64,000 nucleotides of DNA from Streptomyces sp. NBC_00271 (GCF_036178845.1 NZ_CP108070.1:6324001-6388000), one strand, 5' to 3'; positions 1 through 9,312 are shown, numbered from the stretch's first letter. The notes: generated by a model not told the origin, from the sequence alone. Translations and numbers: made by a program.

Positions 1-204
1 ACGCGGTAGGCGTTCGGCGCCGTTCGGGACGGGTGGGCTGAGCGCTTCAACCGCGCGAGCCCGCTGATGGACGACGTGAAGTCGCAGGCCAGCGCCGTCC
101 TGGAACGTGAGGGGACTGCACCCGCAAGGCGCTCGTGCCCTCCACGCGCCCAATCTTTGGGCCAAGAGGTGCGGGCAGGACGCCAAAACGGATCACCAAT
201 ACAC

Positions 205-231
205 AAGCCCCAGGCCACTGACCTGGGGCTT
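205..231 (-). terminator. Terminator downstream of tRNA-Gly
   Basis: A perfect 10-bp stem (AAGCCCCAGG / CCTGGGGCTT) with a 7-nt loop lies 7 bp past the 3' end of the minus-strand tRNA. On the minus strand the 3' arm ends in CTT with no long T run, which is usual in Streptomyces. Positions 1-204 to its left hold no ORF, RNA or repeat that I can support. Confidence 0.6.
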
Positions 232-238
232 CAATAAG

Positions 239-309
239 AGCGGGTGACGAGAATCGAACTCGCACTCTCAGCTTGGGAAGCTGATGTTCTACCACTAAAC
301 TACACCCGC
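239..309 (-). tRNA. tRNA-Gly (anticodon CCC)
   Basis: On the minus strand the sequence folds as a cloverleaf. It has a 7-bp acceptor stem GCGGGTG/CACCCGC, a D arm with AGTGGTAG, an anticodon arm TCAGC-TTCCCAA-GCTGA and a T arm GCGAG-TTCGATT-CTCGT. The anticodon read from the loop is CCC, so it decodes GGG glycine codons. The 3' CCA is not encoded, as is common in actinobacteria. Positions 310-569 upstream hold no supported gene. tRNA genes are frequent phage attachment sites, but no integrase or repeated tRNA 3' end is visible here. Confidence 0.95.
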
Positions 310-569
310 GTAAGACGCCGATTATCCGGTGTCGAATGCTCGCTCACTCTACCTCATGGCCGGTCCCTGGCGCTGACGCCGAGGGGCCGGTGCGCGTTTC
401 GGGGGGTGGACGTGGGTGCGGGGGGCCGGAGTTGGGGCGTACGGTGGGGGCGTGGAAGAGGGTCTGGGCGGGACCGGAGTGCCGCTTGAAGGGCCATCCC
501 TTTCATCCCGTAATGTGGCTTTCGTCGTCAGTCAGACGCGGCTCTTGGGGAAGGGACTCTGAGGACTTG

Positions 570-728
570 ATGGAGCGCACCGTCGTCCGTTGTGCCGAGG
601 GGCACGTGTTCAGCACCGCTTCGTTCCCGATGCAGCAGGCCGAGCGACTCGGCCCCGGTCGATTGGTCCGGTGTCCGCGGTGTGCGCGGCTCCGGAGCGT
701 CGTTCCGGTCACGCTCGAGAAGCGGTAG
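570..728 (+). CDS. Small zinc-ribbon-like protein (52 aa)
   Basis: A 52-residue basic protein of unknown function. It carries Cys8 in CAEGH and a CPRC pair (Cys35, Cys38), which could form part of a small zinc ribbon together with His12. The ATG at 570 was chosen because GAGGA (561-565) sits just upstream; the longer open frame from 336 has no such support and no family-like sequence. It is the first gene of a same-strand group with dcd and a phosphoribosyltransferase. No further function can be assigned from the sequence. Confidence 0.6.
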   Translation: MERTVVRCAEGHVFSTASFPMQQAERLGPGRLVRCPRCARLRSVVPVTLEKR

Positions 729-797
729 GACTCAGCGGTAGGACCAGCGGTAGGACCTGGGGCGCGGGGACTGTGCGAAATGCTGACAGTCCCCGCG

Positions 798-803
798 TAT
801 CCT
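798..803 (+). promoter_or_regulatory. Candidate -10 element of leaderless dcd transcript
   Basis: TATCCT is followed by 6 nt and then the GTG start of dcd. No Shine-Dalgarno sequence is present, so the mRNA probably begins at or next to the start codon. No convincing -35 is seen. Confidence 0.4.
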
Positions 804-809
804 CGGGGC

Positions 810-1385
810 GTGCTTCTCTCAGACAAGGACATCCGGGCCGAGATCGACGCCGGTCGGGTGCGCATCGACCCGTACGACGAATCCATGGTGCAGCCCTCGA
901 GCATCGACGTGCGGCTCGACCGCTACTTCCGGGTGTTCGAGAATCACCGTTATCCACACATCGATCCCTCCGTCGAGCAGGCCGATCTGACTCGGCTCGT
1001 CGAGCCCGAGGGGGACGAGCCGTTCATCCTGCACCCCGGGGAGTTCGTGCTCGCCAGCACGTACGAGGTGATCTCGCTTCCCGTGGACCTTGCCTCGCGG
1101 CTGGAGGGCAAGAGTTCGCTCGGGCGGCTGGGGCTCGTCACGCACTCCACCGCCGGGTTCATCGACCCCGGCTTCTCCGGGCACGTGACCCTGGAGCTGT
1201 CCAATCTCGCGACGCTTCCGATCAAGCTCTGGCCGGGTATGAAGATCGGGCAGCTGTGCATGTTCCGGCTGAGCTCGCCGGCCGAGTTCCCGTACGGCAG
1301 CGACCGGTACGGCTCCCGCTACCAGGGCCAGCGCGGGCCGACCGCCTCCCGGTCCTTCCTCAACTTCCACCGGACCCAGGTGTGA
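810..1385 (+). CDS. dcd: dCTP deaminase
   Basis: Deaminates dCTP to dUTP in the cytosol, feeding dUMP and thymidylate synthesis. The 191-residue protein is of normal family length. It carries the hallmark GKSSLGRLG (about residues 100-108) that contacts the triphosphate, followed by [12 protein letters not shown] and the ELSN segment holding the catalytic Glu129. GTG at 810 gives the family N-terminus ([12 protein letters not shown]); the ATG at 780 would add ten unrelated residues. The start has no ribosome binding site but has a -10-like TATCCT 6 nt upstream, so translation is probably leaderless. The phosphoribosyltransferase gene follows 23 bp downstream and may be cotranscribed. Confidence 0.96.
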   Translation: MLLSDKDIRAEIDAGRVRIDPYDESMVQPSSIDVRLDRYFRVFENHRYPHIDPSVEQADLTRLVEPEGDEPFILHPGEFVLASTYEVISLPVDLASRLEGKSSLGRLGLVTHSTAGFIDPGFSGHVTLELSNLATLPIKLWPGMKIGQLCMFRLSSPAEFPYGSDRYGSRYQGQRGPTASRSFLNFHRTQV

Positions 1386-1408
1386 GCGGGAGCGGGGAGA
1401 GTGCGGAC

Positions 1409-1924
1409 ATGAGTGTGTCCGGCGTGCGGGAGAACCTCACCTACGAGCGGTTCGGGGTCGCGGTCCGTGAGCTCGCCCAGACCATCGCCGACGACGGGTA
1501 CCAGCCCGACATAGTGCTCAGCATCGCCCGCGGGGGTGTCTTCGTCGCGGGTGGACTGGCGTACGCCCTCGACTGCAAGAACATCCACCTGGTCAATGTC
1601 GAGTTCTACACCGGTGTGGGTACGACGCTCGACATGCCCGTCATGCTCGCTCCCGTCCCGAACGCCATCGACTTCTCCGACAAGAAGATCCTGATCACCG
1701 ACGACGTCGCCGACACCGGCAAGACGCTCAAGCTCGTGCACGACTTCTGCGTCGACACCGTCGCCGAGGTCCGCAGCGCCGTGATCTATGAGAAGTCCCA
1801 CTCGCTGGTGAAGTGCGAGTACGTGTGGAAGCGGACCGACGACTGGATCAACTTCCCCTGGAGTGTGTTGCCTCCAGTACATAAGTCGGGAGAGGCGCCC
1901 AAGCCGAACAAGGAAGCGCTCTGA
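1409..1924 (+). CDS. Phosphoribosyltransferase domain protein
   Basis: A 171-residue type I phosphoribosyltransferase. The PRPP-binding loop ILITDDVADTGKT lies at residues 94-106, and the upstream IARGGVFVAGGLAYAL segment is the usual PPi-loop region. Such stand-alone proteins next to dcd suggest nucleobase salvage (xanthine/hypoxanthine-like), but the base specificity cannot be read from the sequence. ATG 1409 is preceded by GGGGAGAG. The longer open frame beginning at 590 is an artefact of high GC content and runs over dcd. The gene is followed by a strong hairpin (1952-1996). Confidence 0.85.
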   Translation: MSVSGVRENLTYERFGVAVRELAQTIADDGYQPDIVLSIARGGVFVAGGLAYALDCKNIHLVNVEFYTGVGTTLDMPVMLAPVPNAIDFSDKKILITDDVADTGKTLKLVHDFCVDTVAEVRSAVIYEKSHSLVKCEYVWKRTDDWINFPWSVLPPVHKSGEAPKPNKEAL

Positions 1925-1951
1925 CCTGCGGTTCCGTAACTGTCTCCGCAG

Positions 1952-1996
1952 GCCGAACGGCCCCTGACCTGGTGAAGCGGTCGGGGCCCGTTCGGC
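1952..1996 (+). terminator. Terminator after phosphoribosyltransferase
   Basis: GCCGAACGG (1952-1960) pairs with CCGTTCGGC (1988-1996), and the inner arms pair partly. It lies 28 bp past the stop codon at 1924, in the convergent gap to the Yip1-like gene. Confidence 0.5.
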
Positions 1997-2053
1997 TGCG
2001 CGATACCGCTGCCCGTCCCCGAACGGCGACTCGGCCCCGCAAGGGATGGAGAA

Positions 2054-2084
2054 GGCCCCCGGCAGTGGTTCCGTGCCTGGGGCC
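2054..2084 (-). terminator. Terminator after Yip1-like gene
   Basis: GGCCCCCGGCA (2054-2064) pairs with TGCCTGGGGCC (2074-2084) with one mismatch. It is 45 bp beyond the minus-strand stop at 2129. Together with 1952-1996 it insulates the two convergent genes. Confidence 0.5.
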
Positions 2085-2128
2085 CTCTCGTGCGTACTCG
2101 ACCGTACGCGGCGTACCGCGCGTCCTCG

Positions 2129-3058
2129 CTAGAACGTGCCCAGCTTGATGATCGACAGGATCGCGATCAGCTGGATCGCCGACGCGGCCAGTGCCTTCGG
2201 CCACGGGAGGTCGTGGGACTTGCTGACCATGATGGTCAGCAGGGCGCCCGCCGCGACCCAGGTCGCCCAGCCGAGGAGCTGCACGAAGGACGCGTCGCCG
2301 CCGAAGAACATGGCGACGATCAGGCGCGGGGTGTCCGTGATGGACATGATCAGCATGGAGAGGCCGACCGTGGGCTGCCATGCCCCGTCGCCGCCGAGCT
2401 GGCGGGCCAGGGTGTGGGTGACCACGCCCAGGATGAACGTGCTGATGACGATCGCCACGGCCGTCGTCAGGACGATCGGGACGGCGTTGGAGAGGGTGGC
2501 GTTTATGGCGTCCTCGCGGGCGCCGTCGAAGCCGAAGACGGCCAGCAGGCCGTAGAGGAACGTCACGATCAGGGCCGGGACCCACATCGTGTAGTCGCGC
2601 ATCTGCAGGAAGGTCTGGTTGGGGGCCGTGACGATGCCCCTCAGCAGGTCCTTCCAGTGCAGACGGGGGCCGATCGGCGGGGCCGCCGCTTGGCCGGCGC
2701 GGTAGGTCCCGCCCTGGGTGTAGGGGTCCTCGCCGACCGAGAAGGCCTGGGTGTGACCAGGGCTGTTCGCCGCGTACGGGTCGGGGCCCTGCTGCGGGTG
2801 ACCGTCGCCGAAGTACTCCGGCTCGCCGTGGCCGCCGGCGCCGCCGCCGCTCGCCTGGGGCCAGCCCGGCTGTCCGCCCGGCTGTCCGCCGCCGTACTGC
2901 TGACCCCCGTACGGCTGCTGCTGCGAGGGCGCGGGCGGGTAGCCGTACGGCTGCTGGCCTCCCTGCGGAGCCTGCTGTCCGTACGACGGTCGGTGTTGTT
3001 GCGGTCGCGCTTGCGGGGCTCGGTCGTCCCGGCCGCGTCCGATCCTGAATCCAGCCAC
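2129..3058 (-). CDS. Yip1-family integral membrane protein
   Basis: A membrane protein with a Gln/Gly/Pro/Tyr-rich cytoplasmic N-terminal half (repeated GQQ, PYG and QPG motifs, about residues 10-100). About five hydrophobic segments follow, in the arrangement of Yip1 domains. The function of bacterial Yip1 proteins is unknown. I prefer the GTG at 3058 because it starts at AGFRIGRGRDD, which I recall as the usual N-terminus of Streptomyces homologues. An ATG at 3139 would add 27 residues and has AGGGG directly against it, so the start is uncertain. The gene is transcribed toward 2129 and ends before a hairpin. Confidence 0.75.
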   Translation of the reverse strand: MAGFRIGRGRDDRAPQARPQQHRPSYGQQAPQGGQQPYGYPPAPSQQQPYGGQQYGGGQPGGQPGWPQASGGGAGGHGEPEYFGDGHPQQGPDPYAANSPGHTQAFSVGEDPYTQGGTYRAGQAAAPPIGPRLHWKDLLRGIVTAPNQTFLQMRDYTMWVPALIVTFLYGLLAVFGFDGAREDAINATLSNAVPIVLTTAVAIVISTFILGVVTHTLARQLGGDGAWQPTVGLSMLIMSITDTPRLIVAMFFGGDASFVQLLGWATWVAAGALLTIMVSKSHDLPWPKALAASAIQLIAILSIIKLGTF

Positions 3059-3204
3059 GTAATCGAACGTACCTGGTCCCGCACTGTGACGTGCGGGGTG
3101 CGGGCCATCGGAGGGGGGTTTGGGTCCGAGCTGTGACATCCCCTAAGGGGACGAGCATGGGTGTCCCTTACGGGGGCACGGCCCCGGCTGTAGGACAGCT
3201 GGAC

Positions 3205-3465
3205 TCAGTCCGCGAAGCTGGCGCCGAACGCCGGAGTGCCCGTCGTCGAGACGCCCGCGTCGGCCGGCCGGATGGCGCGGGAGCCGGTCGTGGTGATCTT
3301 CGTACCGCTGGAGGGCAGGTAGGTGACCGTGCCGTCGCCACCGTTCTCGTAGGAGCCCACGAGGAGATCGGCCGTCGCCGTTGAAGTCGGCCTGCGGGAC
3401 CTTCGTGGAGTCCGCGGCGGTCGCCGTCGCGGCGGAGAAGGTGAGCAGACCGCCCCGGCATTCCC
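3205..3465 (-). pseudogene. FG-GAP repeat protein remnant (5' truncated, frameshifted)
   Basis: Two minus-strand frames together spell part of a secreted FG-GAP protein. One frame has a signal-peptide end (GGLLTFSAATATA) followed by DSTKVPQADFNGDG. The other continues as DLLVGSYENGGDG and runs to a stop at 3205. The join falls at about 3366-3376, inside the calcium-binding DxNxDG loop, so a deletion has broken the frame. The start of the signal peptide is missing and only one repeat is left. It lies just downstream of the intact FG-GAP lipoprotein at 3584-4903, so it looks like a decayed relative. A sequencing error could explain the frameshift but not the loss of the ends. Confidence 0.55.
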
Positions 3466-3583
3466 AGTCAATGGGGTGCGGACCGCCCGCGTTCACCGGG
3501 CGTTGTCCCGGGGTTCGGAGGCTGGTCGGCGAACAGAAGACCTCGCTGTTGGTGGCTGGTGACCGCCGGTGGCGACTCGTGGT

Positions 3584-4903
3584 TCAGGAGTTCATTCCCA
3601 GGAACTCGGACGTGGAGAACGTGACCGTCGGCTTCGCCGTCACCAGCGCCTCCTTGCTGCCCGCGTACACCGCGACCGTGTCCTTCGTCTCCCCGTCGTA
3701 CGTCCGCACGACCAGGTCCGCCCGCCCGTCCCCCGTGAAGTCGGCGACGGTCAGGACCCGGGTGGTGCCCCGGGCCGGCGGCGGCACGGTCACCATCCCC
3801 GTCGCGGACAGTCCGGTCGTACGACCCCGCAGGATGCGCAACTCCGCTCCGCTGGAGACGAGTTCGCTCACGCCGTCCCCGTCGAAGTCCCCGGCGTCCA
3901 GCACCGAACCGGGGGTACTGATGCTGTCGCGTACGGCGGTGGGGAGGTCGTAGCGCAGAGACGTTCCGTCCATCGAGCCGACCGCCGCGTCGAGGGCGCG
4001 GCCCCTGCCGAAGGGGCCGAGGGCGACGTCGATGCCGCTCGGCAGGGCGGTGCCGGTGCGGGTGGGGCCGGCCGGGCCGCCGAGGACGAGCGCGGACGTG
4101 GCGGGGCCTTCCGCCGTACGGACGAGAAGGTCGTCGTAGCCGTCGCGGTTCACGTCGAGGGCGGGGCCGGTGGGCACGGTGCCGGGTGAGGGGAGGGGCT
4201 TGCCCGCCGCGCGCGGGGCGCCCTTCCTGGTGAACGGGCCGCGCAGATAGCTGAGTCGGCCGTCCGAGGCGTGCACGACCAGGTCCTCGGCGCCGTCGCC
4301 GTCGAAGTCGCCGCACACGGGCTGGTCGGGCCAGTCGTTGCCGGCGCGGGCCGCCGCCGGTATGACCAGCCGGACCGCCCTGCCGGTGAGGCCGGCCGGG
4401 GAGCCGAAGAGGATCTGGAGGGGGACGGGGGGCCGGCCCTGGCCGTCGTACGGCGGGTCCGTCGACACGACGAGATCGGTGAAGCCGTCCCTGTCCAGGT
4501 CGCAGCTCGCCTCCGCGTCGAAGACGGCGGGCGACCGGCCCTTCGTACGGGCCGCTTGGCGCGCGGGGTTCAGCAACTGCCGTGCGCCGGGCGCGAGTCC
4601 ATGTGTGGTTCCAGCTCCTGCTCCGGTTCCGTAGACGATCCCGATGCCCGCGTCGTCGCCGTGGGCGTCGTCGGGGCTCTTGACCAGGTCGTTGAGGACC
4701 AGGTCGCGAAGGCCGTCGCCGTTGAAGTCGTCGGCGGACTTGCTGCCCTTGCCGCGGGGGACGGGGAGTTGGGCGGGGGCCTTGGCGACGGTCACGGGTT
4801 CGTGTCGCGCGGAACCGTTGTTCCCGGCGTCGCCGCATCCCCCGAGCAGCAGTACGCAGCTGATCGCCGCTCCGGCCCGTATACCGGCTTTTCGCCCGCC
4901 CAC
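3584..4903 (-). CDS. FG-GAP/VCBS repeat lipoprotein
   Basis: A 439-residue exported lipoprotein. The N-terminal signal ends in the lipobox LGGC (Cys23). Six FG-GAP-type calcium-binding loops follow (DFNGDGLRDLV, DLDRDGFTDLV, DFDGDGAEDLV, DVNRDGYDDLL, DFDGDGVSELV, DFTGDGRADLV), as in integrin-like beta-propellers. It is probably tethered to the outer face of the membrane for binding or cell-surface interactions; no catalytic domain is visible. The GTG start at 4903 is preceded by GAGGTGA. A broken relative follows downstream on the same strand. No hairpin with a clear stem is seen between the two (3466-3583). Confidence 0.85.
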   Translation of the reverse strand: MGGRKAGIRAGAAISCVLLLGGCGDAGNNGSARHEPVTVAKAPAQLPVPRGKGSKSADDFNGDGLRDLVLNDLVKSPDDAHGDDAGIGIVYGTGAGAGTTHGLAPGARQLLNPARQAARTKGRSPAVFDAEASCDLDRDGFTDLVVSTDPPYDGQGRPPVPLQILFGSPAGLTGRAVRLVIPAAARAGNDWPDQPVCGDFDGDGAEDLVVHASDGRLSYLRGPFTRKGAPRAAGKPLPSPGTVPTGPALDVNRDGYDDLLVRTAEGPATSALVLGGPAGPTRTGTALPSGIDVALGPFGRGRALDAAVGSMDGTSLRYDLPTAVRDSISTPGSVLDAGDFDGDGVSELVSSGAELRILRGRTTGLSATGMVTVPPPARGTTRVLTVADFTGDGRADLVVRTYDGETKDTVAVYAGSKEALVTAKPTVTFSTSEFLGMNS

Positions 4904-5048
4904 CGTTCACCTCATCCACCCCACGGACAACAACCTCGCCATGATGCGCCGGATTCGATGGGAGCGGAATCGGAGCGGCATCGGGGCGGCTGTCGGAGCG
5001 GGGCCGCCACCTCGGAAAAGGCTGTGTGTCAGCGATGAGTTTTACAGA

Positions 5049-5070
5049 ATTGTTGACAATATTGGGCTCA
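5049..5070 (+). promoter_or_regulatory. Promoter with palindromic operator upstream of tannase-like gene
   Basis: A short AT-rich patch holds the perfect palindrome ATTGTTGACAAT (5049-5060), which covers a consensus -35 TTGACA (5053-5058). A second palindrome, CAATATTG (5057-5064), overlaps it. A possible -10 (TACGTT) follows about 15 bp later. The placement suggests repressor binding over the -35. The rest of 4904-5185 shows nothing else. Confidence 0.45.
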
Positions 5071-5185
5071 ATTTACGTTCGCAAGGACCGGACAAACGGG
5101 GGCTCGGCGCGAAGAATGGCCCGCGAGCCCCTGAACAGCCGTTTCGGCCGTCTTATGGTCGCCGCGAACAGGGAGAAGGCTTTCT

Positions 5186-6853
5186 GTGAAGCACAGGGCA
5201 GTGAAGCGCAGGACCGTCGTGATGGGTATCGGCGCGACCGCCGGAGTCGCCGTGGCCGGTGGCTTCGCCTTGAGCGCGAACGCGTCGGGTACGAGCTCGA
5301 AGTCCTCGGGTGCGTCGGATTCCCTGGTCTTCGACAAGGACGCCTACACCGAGCTGACGACGACCATCACGGACGCCGACGGCACCGGCCACACGGTGGT
5401 GTACCACTTCTGGAAGGCCGTCACCTACGTCGCCAGTCCGGTGGACGCGAAGTATCAGAGCCTGAACGTCAGTGTCCCCGTCAAGATCGACGGCAAGGCC
5501 GTGGACGCGACGAACGCCCCGATCGTCCTCGCCAACGCGGTGGGCGGCTACATGCCGTCGTCCGTGGCGGACGCCACCGGCGTGGGGCGGCGCCGAGATG
5601 ACCGGCGGCATGCCCACGGGCGGCGCGGGTGGCAGTGCCTCTCCCAGCGCGTCGGCCGGCCCCTCGGCCTCTGGCAGCGCCGGCACGGGCGAGGTGCAGT
5701 CCGGCGGCAACGCGATGGTGAACGCCCAGGGCGGGATGGTCAACCTCGGGAAGCTGGGCCTGGCGGCGGGTTACGTCGTCGTGGAGCCCGGTGCGCGCGG
5801 CCGGACCCTCACCGACTCCGCCGGCACGTACTACGGCACCGCCCCGGCCGCCATCGTCGACCTGAAGGCCGCGGTCGCTACGTCCGCGCCAACAAGGGCG
5901 TCATCCCGGGCAACACCGACCGGATCGTCTCCACCGGTACGAGTGCGGGGGGTGCCCTGTCCTCCCTGCTCGGCGCGTCCGGCGACAGCCCGATCTACGA
6001 CAAGTACCTCAAGGAGCTCGGTGCCGCCGACGCGTCCGACGCGACCTTCGCCACCGGCGCGTGGTGCCCGATCACCGACCTCGAGCACGCCGACGGCGCG
6101 TACGAGTTCAACTGGGGCGCCAATGTCACGGCGAGCACCGTCAAGGTCGTCGACCAGACGGTGTCGAAGGCGCTGCGGGCCCAGTTCGCGGAGTACCAGG
6201 CTTCCCTCAGGCTGCGGGGTCTGAACGGCTTCGGCCCGCTCACGGCCCGCAACTACGACGAGTACATGGTGGAGACCTACCTCCAGCCGTCCGCCACGAA
6301 GTACCTGGCGGCGCTGTCGGAGGCCGACCGTGCGACGTACCTGGCCGCGAACACGTTCATCACGTGGTCCGGCGGCAAGGCGACCTTCACCTGGGCCGAC
6401 TTCCTCACCCACGTCGGCGCGCGGAAGAAGACGACACCGGCCTTCGACGCGTTCGACCTGTCTTCGGGCGAGAACAACGAGTTCGGCGTCGGTACCACCG
6501 AGGCGCGGCACTTCACGGCGTACGGCGCGAAGAACGACACCACCGGCCTGGCCACGAAGCGGGTCGCGAGCGACATCGCCGAGAAGCTCGACCTGATGAA
6601 CCCGATGCATCACATCGGGGAGGAGAACCCCGGCCGGTCGAGGCACTGGTGGATCCGCCTCGGTACGAAGGACTCCGACACCTCGCTGACGGTGTCCGCC
6701 AACCTTGCTGCGGCGCTGGACAACCTGGGTGACGACGTCAATCACCTCTACTACTGGGACGAGGGCCATGGCTCGAACGTCGACCCGGGTGACTTCCTCA
6801 CGTGGATCGCGAAGGTGACGGGCGACTCGAAACGGCGGCGCTCCGCGAAGTAG
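5186..6853 (+). pseudogene. Tannase-like secreted esterase with two compensating indels
   Basis: The protein resembles subtype B tannase / feruloyl esterase-type alpha/beta hydrolases. It has an N-terminal export signal with a twin-arginine-like RRTVVMG, the nucleophile elbow GTSAGG, and a late His in WDEGHGSN. The frame at 5186 is open to 6853, but the family sequence leaves it at a GGGG run (5584-5587), where one extra G is present. It continues in another frame (GGAEMTGGMPTGG ... YYGTAPAAIVDLKAA) and returns near 5875, where one C is missing in GTC-CGC. As written, about 96 residues are scrambled, including substrate-domain sequence, so the product would not fold. Two single-base errors in homopolymer or GC runs could equally be sequencing faults. 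Confidence 0.7.
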
Positions 6854-6960
6854 CGCCCAGGACGTCGCCCGAGCCCGACGCCGAGCCCGCACGCCACCGG
6901 CCTCGCCGCCGCACCACCCAAAGCCCCCTTCGCCCCCGCCGCCCCTACCCAAGGAAACGC

Positions 6961-6998
6961 GGACGCCGGTGGGCGAGGAGCTCGGCCCACCGGCGTCC
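6961..6998. terminator. Bidirectional terminator
   Basis: GACGCCGGTGGGC (6962-6974) pairs perfectly with GCCCACCGGCGTC (6985-6997). It sits between the convergent tannase-like and Fe-S oxidoreductase genes and can serve both. Confidence 0.7.
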
Positions 6999-7013
6999 GG
7001 ATGATCACGCTGG

Positions 7014-9281
7014 TTACTTCACCGGCTCGGGCTCGGGCTCGCTCTCCGTCTCCGCCGCCCCCGCCGGATCGACCGGCGTCTTGACGGAGTCGAGAAGGAG
7101 CTGGGCCACGTCGACGACCTGGACGGACTCCTTGGCCTGGCCGTCGTTCTTCTTGCCGTTGACCGAGTCGGTCAGCATCACGAGGCAGAACGGGCAGGCC
7201 GTGGACACGATGTCCGGGTTCAGCGAAAGAGCCTCGTCGACGCGCTCGTTGTTGATGCGCTTGCCGATCCGCTCCTCCATCCACATCCGCGCACCACCGG
7301 CACCGCAGCAGAAGCCGCGTTCCTTGTGGCGGTGCATCTCCTGCTGACGCAGGCCCGGGACGGCCGACATGATCTCGCGCGGCGGCGTGTAGATCTTGTT
7401 GTGGCGGCCCAGGTAGCAGGGGTCGTGGTAGGTGATGAGGCCGTCCACCGGGGTGACCGGCAGCAGCTTGCCCTCGTCGATGAGGTGCTGGAGCAGCTGG
7501 GTGTGGTGGATGACCTCGTAGTCGCCGCCGAGCTGCGGGTACTCGTTGCCGATGGTGTTGAGGCAGTGCGGGCAGGTCGCGACGATCTTCTTCGCCGACT
7601 TCGGCTTCTTCGTCGACTCGTCCTCGTCGTCCTCGCCGAAGGCCATGTTCAGCGCGGCGACGTTCTCCATGCCGAGCTCCTGGAAGAGCGGCTCGTTGCC
7701 GAGACGGCGCGCGGAGTCACCGGTGCACTTCTCGTCGCCGCCCATGATGGCGAACTTCACGCCCGCCATGTGCAGGAGCTCCGCGAAGGCCTTCGTGGTC
7801 TTCTTGGCGCGGTCCTCCAGGGCGCCGGCGCAGCCGACCCAGTACAGGTACTCGACCTCGGACAGGTCCTCGATGTCGCGTCCGACGACCGGGATCTCGA
7901 AGTCGACTTCCTTCGTCCACTCGAGGCGCTGCTTCTTGGCGAGCCCCCAGGGGTTGCCCTTCTTCTCCAGGTTCTTGAGCATCGTGCCCGCCTCGGACGG
8001 GAACGCGCTCTCGATCATCACCTGGTAGCGGCGCATGTCGACGATGTGGTCGATGTGCTCGATGTCGACCGGGCACTGCTCGACGCACGCGCCGCACGTG
8101 GTGCAGGACCACAGCACGTCGGGGTCGATGACGCCGTTCTCCTCGAACGTGCCGATGAGGGGGCGCTCGGCCTCGGCGAGCGCGGCGGCGGGCACGTCGG
8201 CCAGCTGCTCCGCCGACGCCTTCTCCTCGCCCTCCATGTTCTTGCCGCCGCCCGCGAGCAGGTAGGGCGCCTTGGCGTGGGCGTGGTCGCGCAGCGACAT
8301 GATGAGGAGCTTGGGGGAGAGCGGCTTGCCCGTGTTCCAGGCGGGGCACTGCGACTGGCAGCGGCCGCACTCGGTGCACGTGGAGAAGTCCAGCAGGCCC
8401 TTCCAGGAGAACTGCTCGACCTGGCTGACACCGAAGACGTCGTCCTCGCCGGGGTCGGTGAAGTCGATGGCCTTGCCGTCACTCGTCATCGGCAGCAGCG
8501 CGCCGAGGGCGGTCTCGCCCTTCGCGTTCCGCTTGAACCAGATGTTCGGGAAGGCGAGGAAGCGGTGCCAGGCGACACCCATGTCCGTCTTGAGGGAGAC
8601 CGTGATCATCCAGATGAAGGACGTCCCGATCTTGATCATCGCGGTGAGGTAGATCAGGTTCTGGAGCGTGCCGACGCTCGTCCCCTTGAAGGCGGCGACG
8701 ATCGGGTACGAGGCGAAGTACGCGGCCTCGTAGCCGTGCACGTCGGCGAGGGCACCCTCCAGTCCGCGCAGGGTCATGATCGCGAGGCCGATGATGAGAA
8801 TGACCGACTCGACGAAGTAGGCCTGGCCGGCGTTGGACCCGGCGAAGCGGGACTTGCGGCCCGGCCGGTCGGGCCGGGACAGCTGGCGGATCACGATGAG
8901 CGTGAGGATGCCGAGGGTCGTCATCAGGCCGATGAACTCGACGAAGATCTCGTACGGCAGCCAGTGCCCGATGATGGGCAGCGTCCAGTCGGCCTGGAAG
9001 AGCTGCCCGAAGGCGTTCACCAGCGTGGCGACGAGGGAGAAGAAGCCGACCGCCACGAACCAGTGCGCGACGCCGACCACCCCCCACCGGTTCATCCGGG
9101 TGTGGCCGAGGAACTCCCGGACCACCGTGACGGTGCGCGCGGTCCAGTCGTCGGTGCGGGTGCCCGCGGGGACGTCCTGGCCGAGCCGTACGAACCGGTA
9201 GATCTGCGCGATGGCGCGGGAGAACAGCGCCACGCCGACCACGGCGAGTACCAGCGACACAATGATCGCGGCGAGTTGCAT
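7014..9281 (-). CDS. Membrane Fe-S oxidoreductase, EtfD-like (HdrD/CCG family)
   Basis: A 755-residue membrane protein. The N-terminal third has five or so hydrophobic helices resembling a respiratory nitrate reductase gamma-type cytochrome domain. A ferredoxin-like pair follows, CTECGRCQSQCP (about residue 302) and CTTCGACVEQCP (about 392). Two CCG (heterodisulfide-reductase type) cysteine domains end the protein; GFCCGAGGARM belongs to the second. The architecture matches the mycobacterial iron-sulfur reductase Rv0338c, known as EtfD, which passes electrons from electron-transfer flavoprotein to menaquinone during fatty-acid beta-oxidation. That role is inferred for this protein. An Asp/Glu/Pro-rich tail ends it. 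The ATG at 9281 has CGAGGAG upstream. A palindrome at 9336-9349 lies in its promoter. Confidence 0.88.
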   Translation of the reverse strand: MQLAAIIVSLVLAVVGVALFSRAIAQIYRFVRLGQDVPAGTRTDDWTARTVTVVREFLGHTRMNRWGVVGVAHWFVAVGFFSLVATLVNAFGQLFQADWTLPIIGHWLPYEIFVEFIGLMTTLGILTLIVIRQLSRPDRPGRKSRFAGSNAGQAYFVESVILIIGLAIMTLRGLEGALADVHGYEAAYFASYPIVAAFKGTSVGTLQNLIYLTAMIKIGTSFIWMITVSLKTDMGVAWHRFLAFPNIWFKRNAKGETALGALLPMTSDGKAIDFTDPGEDDVFGVSQVEQFSWKGLLDFSTCTECGRCQSQCPAWNTGKPLSPKLLIMSLRDHAHAKAPYLLAGGGKNMEGEEKASAEQLADVPAAALAEAERPLIGTFEENGVIDPDVLWSCTTCGACVEQCPVDIEHIDHIVDMRRYQVMIESAFPSEAGTMLKNLEKKGNPWGLAKKQRLEWTKEVDFEIPVVGRDIEDLSEVEYLYWVGCAGALEDRAKKTTKAFAELLHMAGVKFAIMGGDEKCTGDSARRLGNEPLFQELGMENVAALNMAFGEDDEDESTKKPKSAKKIVATCPHCLNTIGNEYPQLGGDYEVIHHTQLLQHLIDEGKLLPVTPVDGLITYHDPCYLGRHNKIYTPPREIMSAVPGLRQQEMHRHKERGFCCGAGGARMWMEERIGKRINNERVDEALSLNPDIVSTACPFCLVMLTDSVNGKKNDGQAKESVQVVDVAQLLLDSVKTPVDPAGAAETESEPEPEPVK

Positions 9282-9312
9282 TCGGGGGCTCCTCGGGCCT
9301 GCGAGGGGGGAG

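Noticed and set aside
1..310. Phage attachment site at the tRNA-Gly gene
   Set aside because: No integrase and no second copy of the tRNA 3' end is present in the window.
590..1408. N-terminal extension of the phosphoribosyltransferase
   Set aside because: The extension reads dcd in another frame and has no ribosome binding site; ATG 1409 gives the family length.
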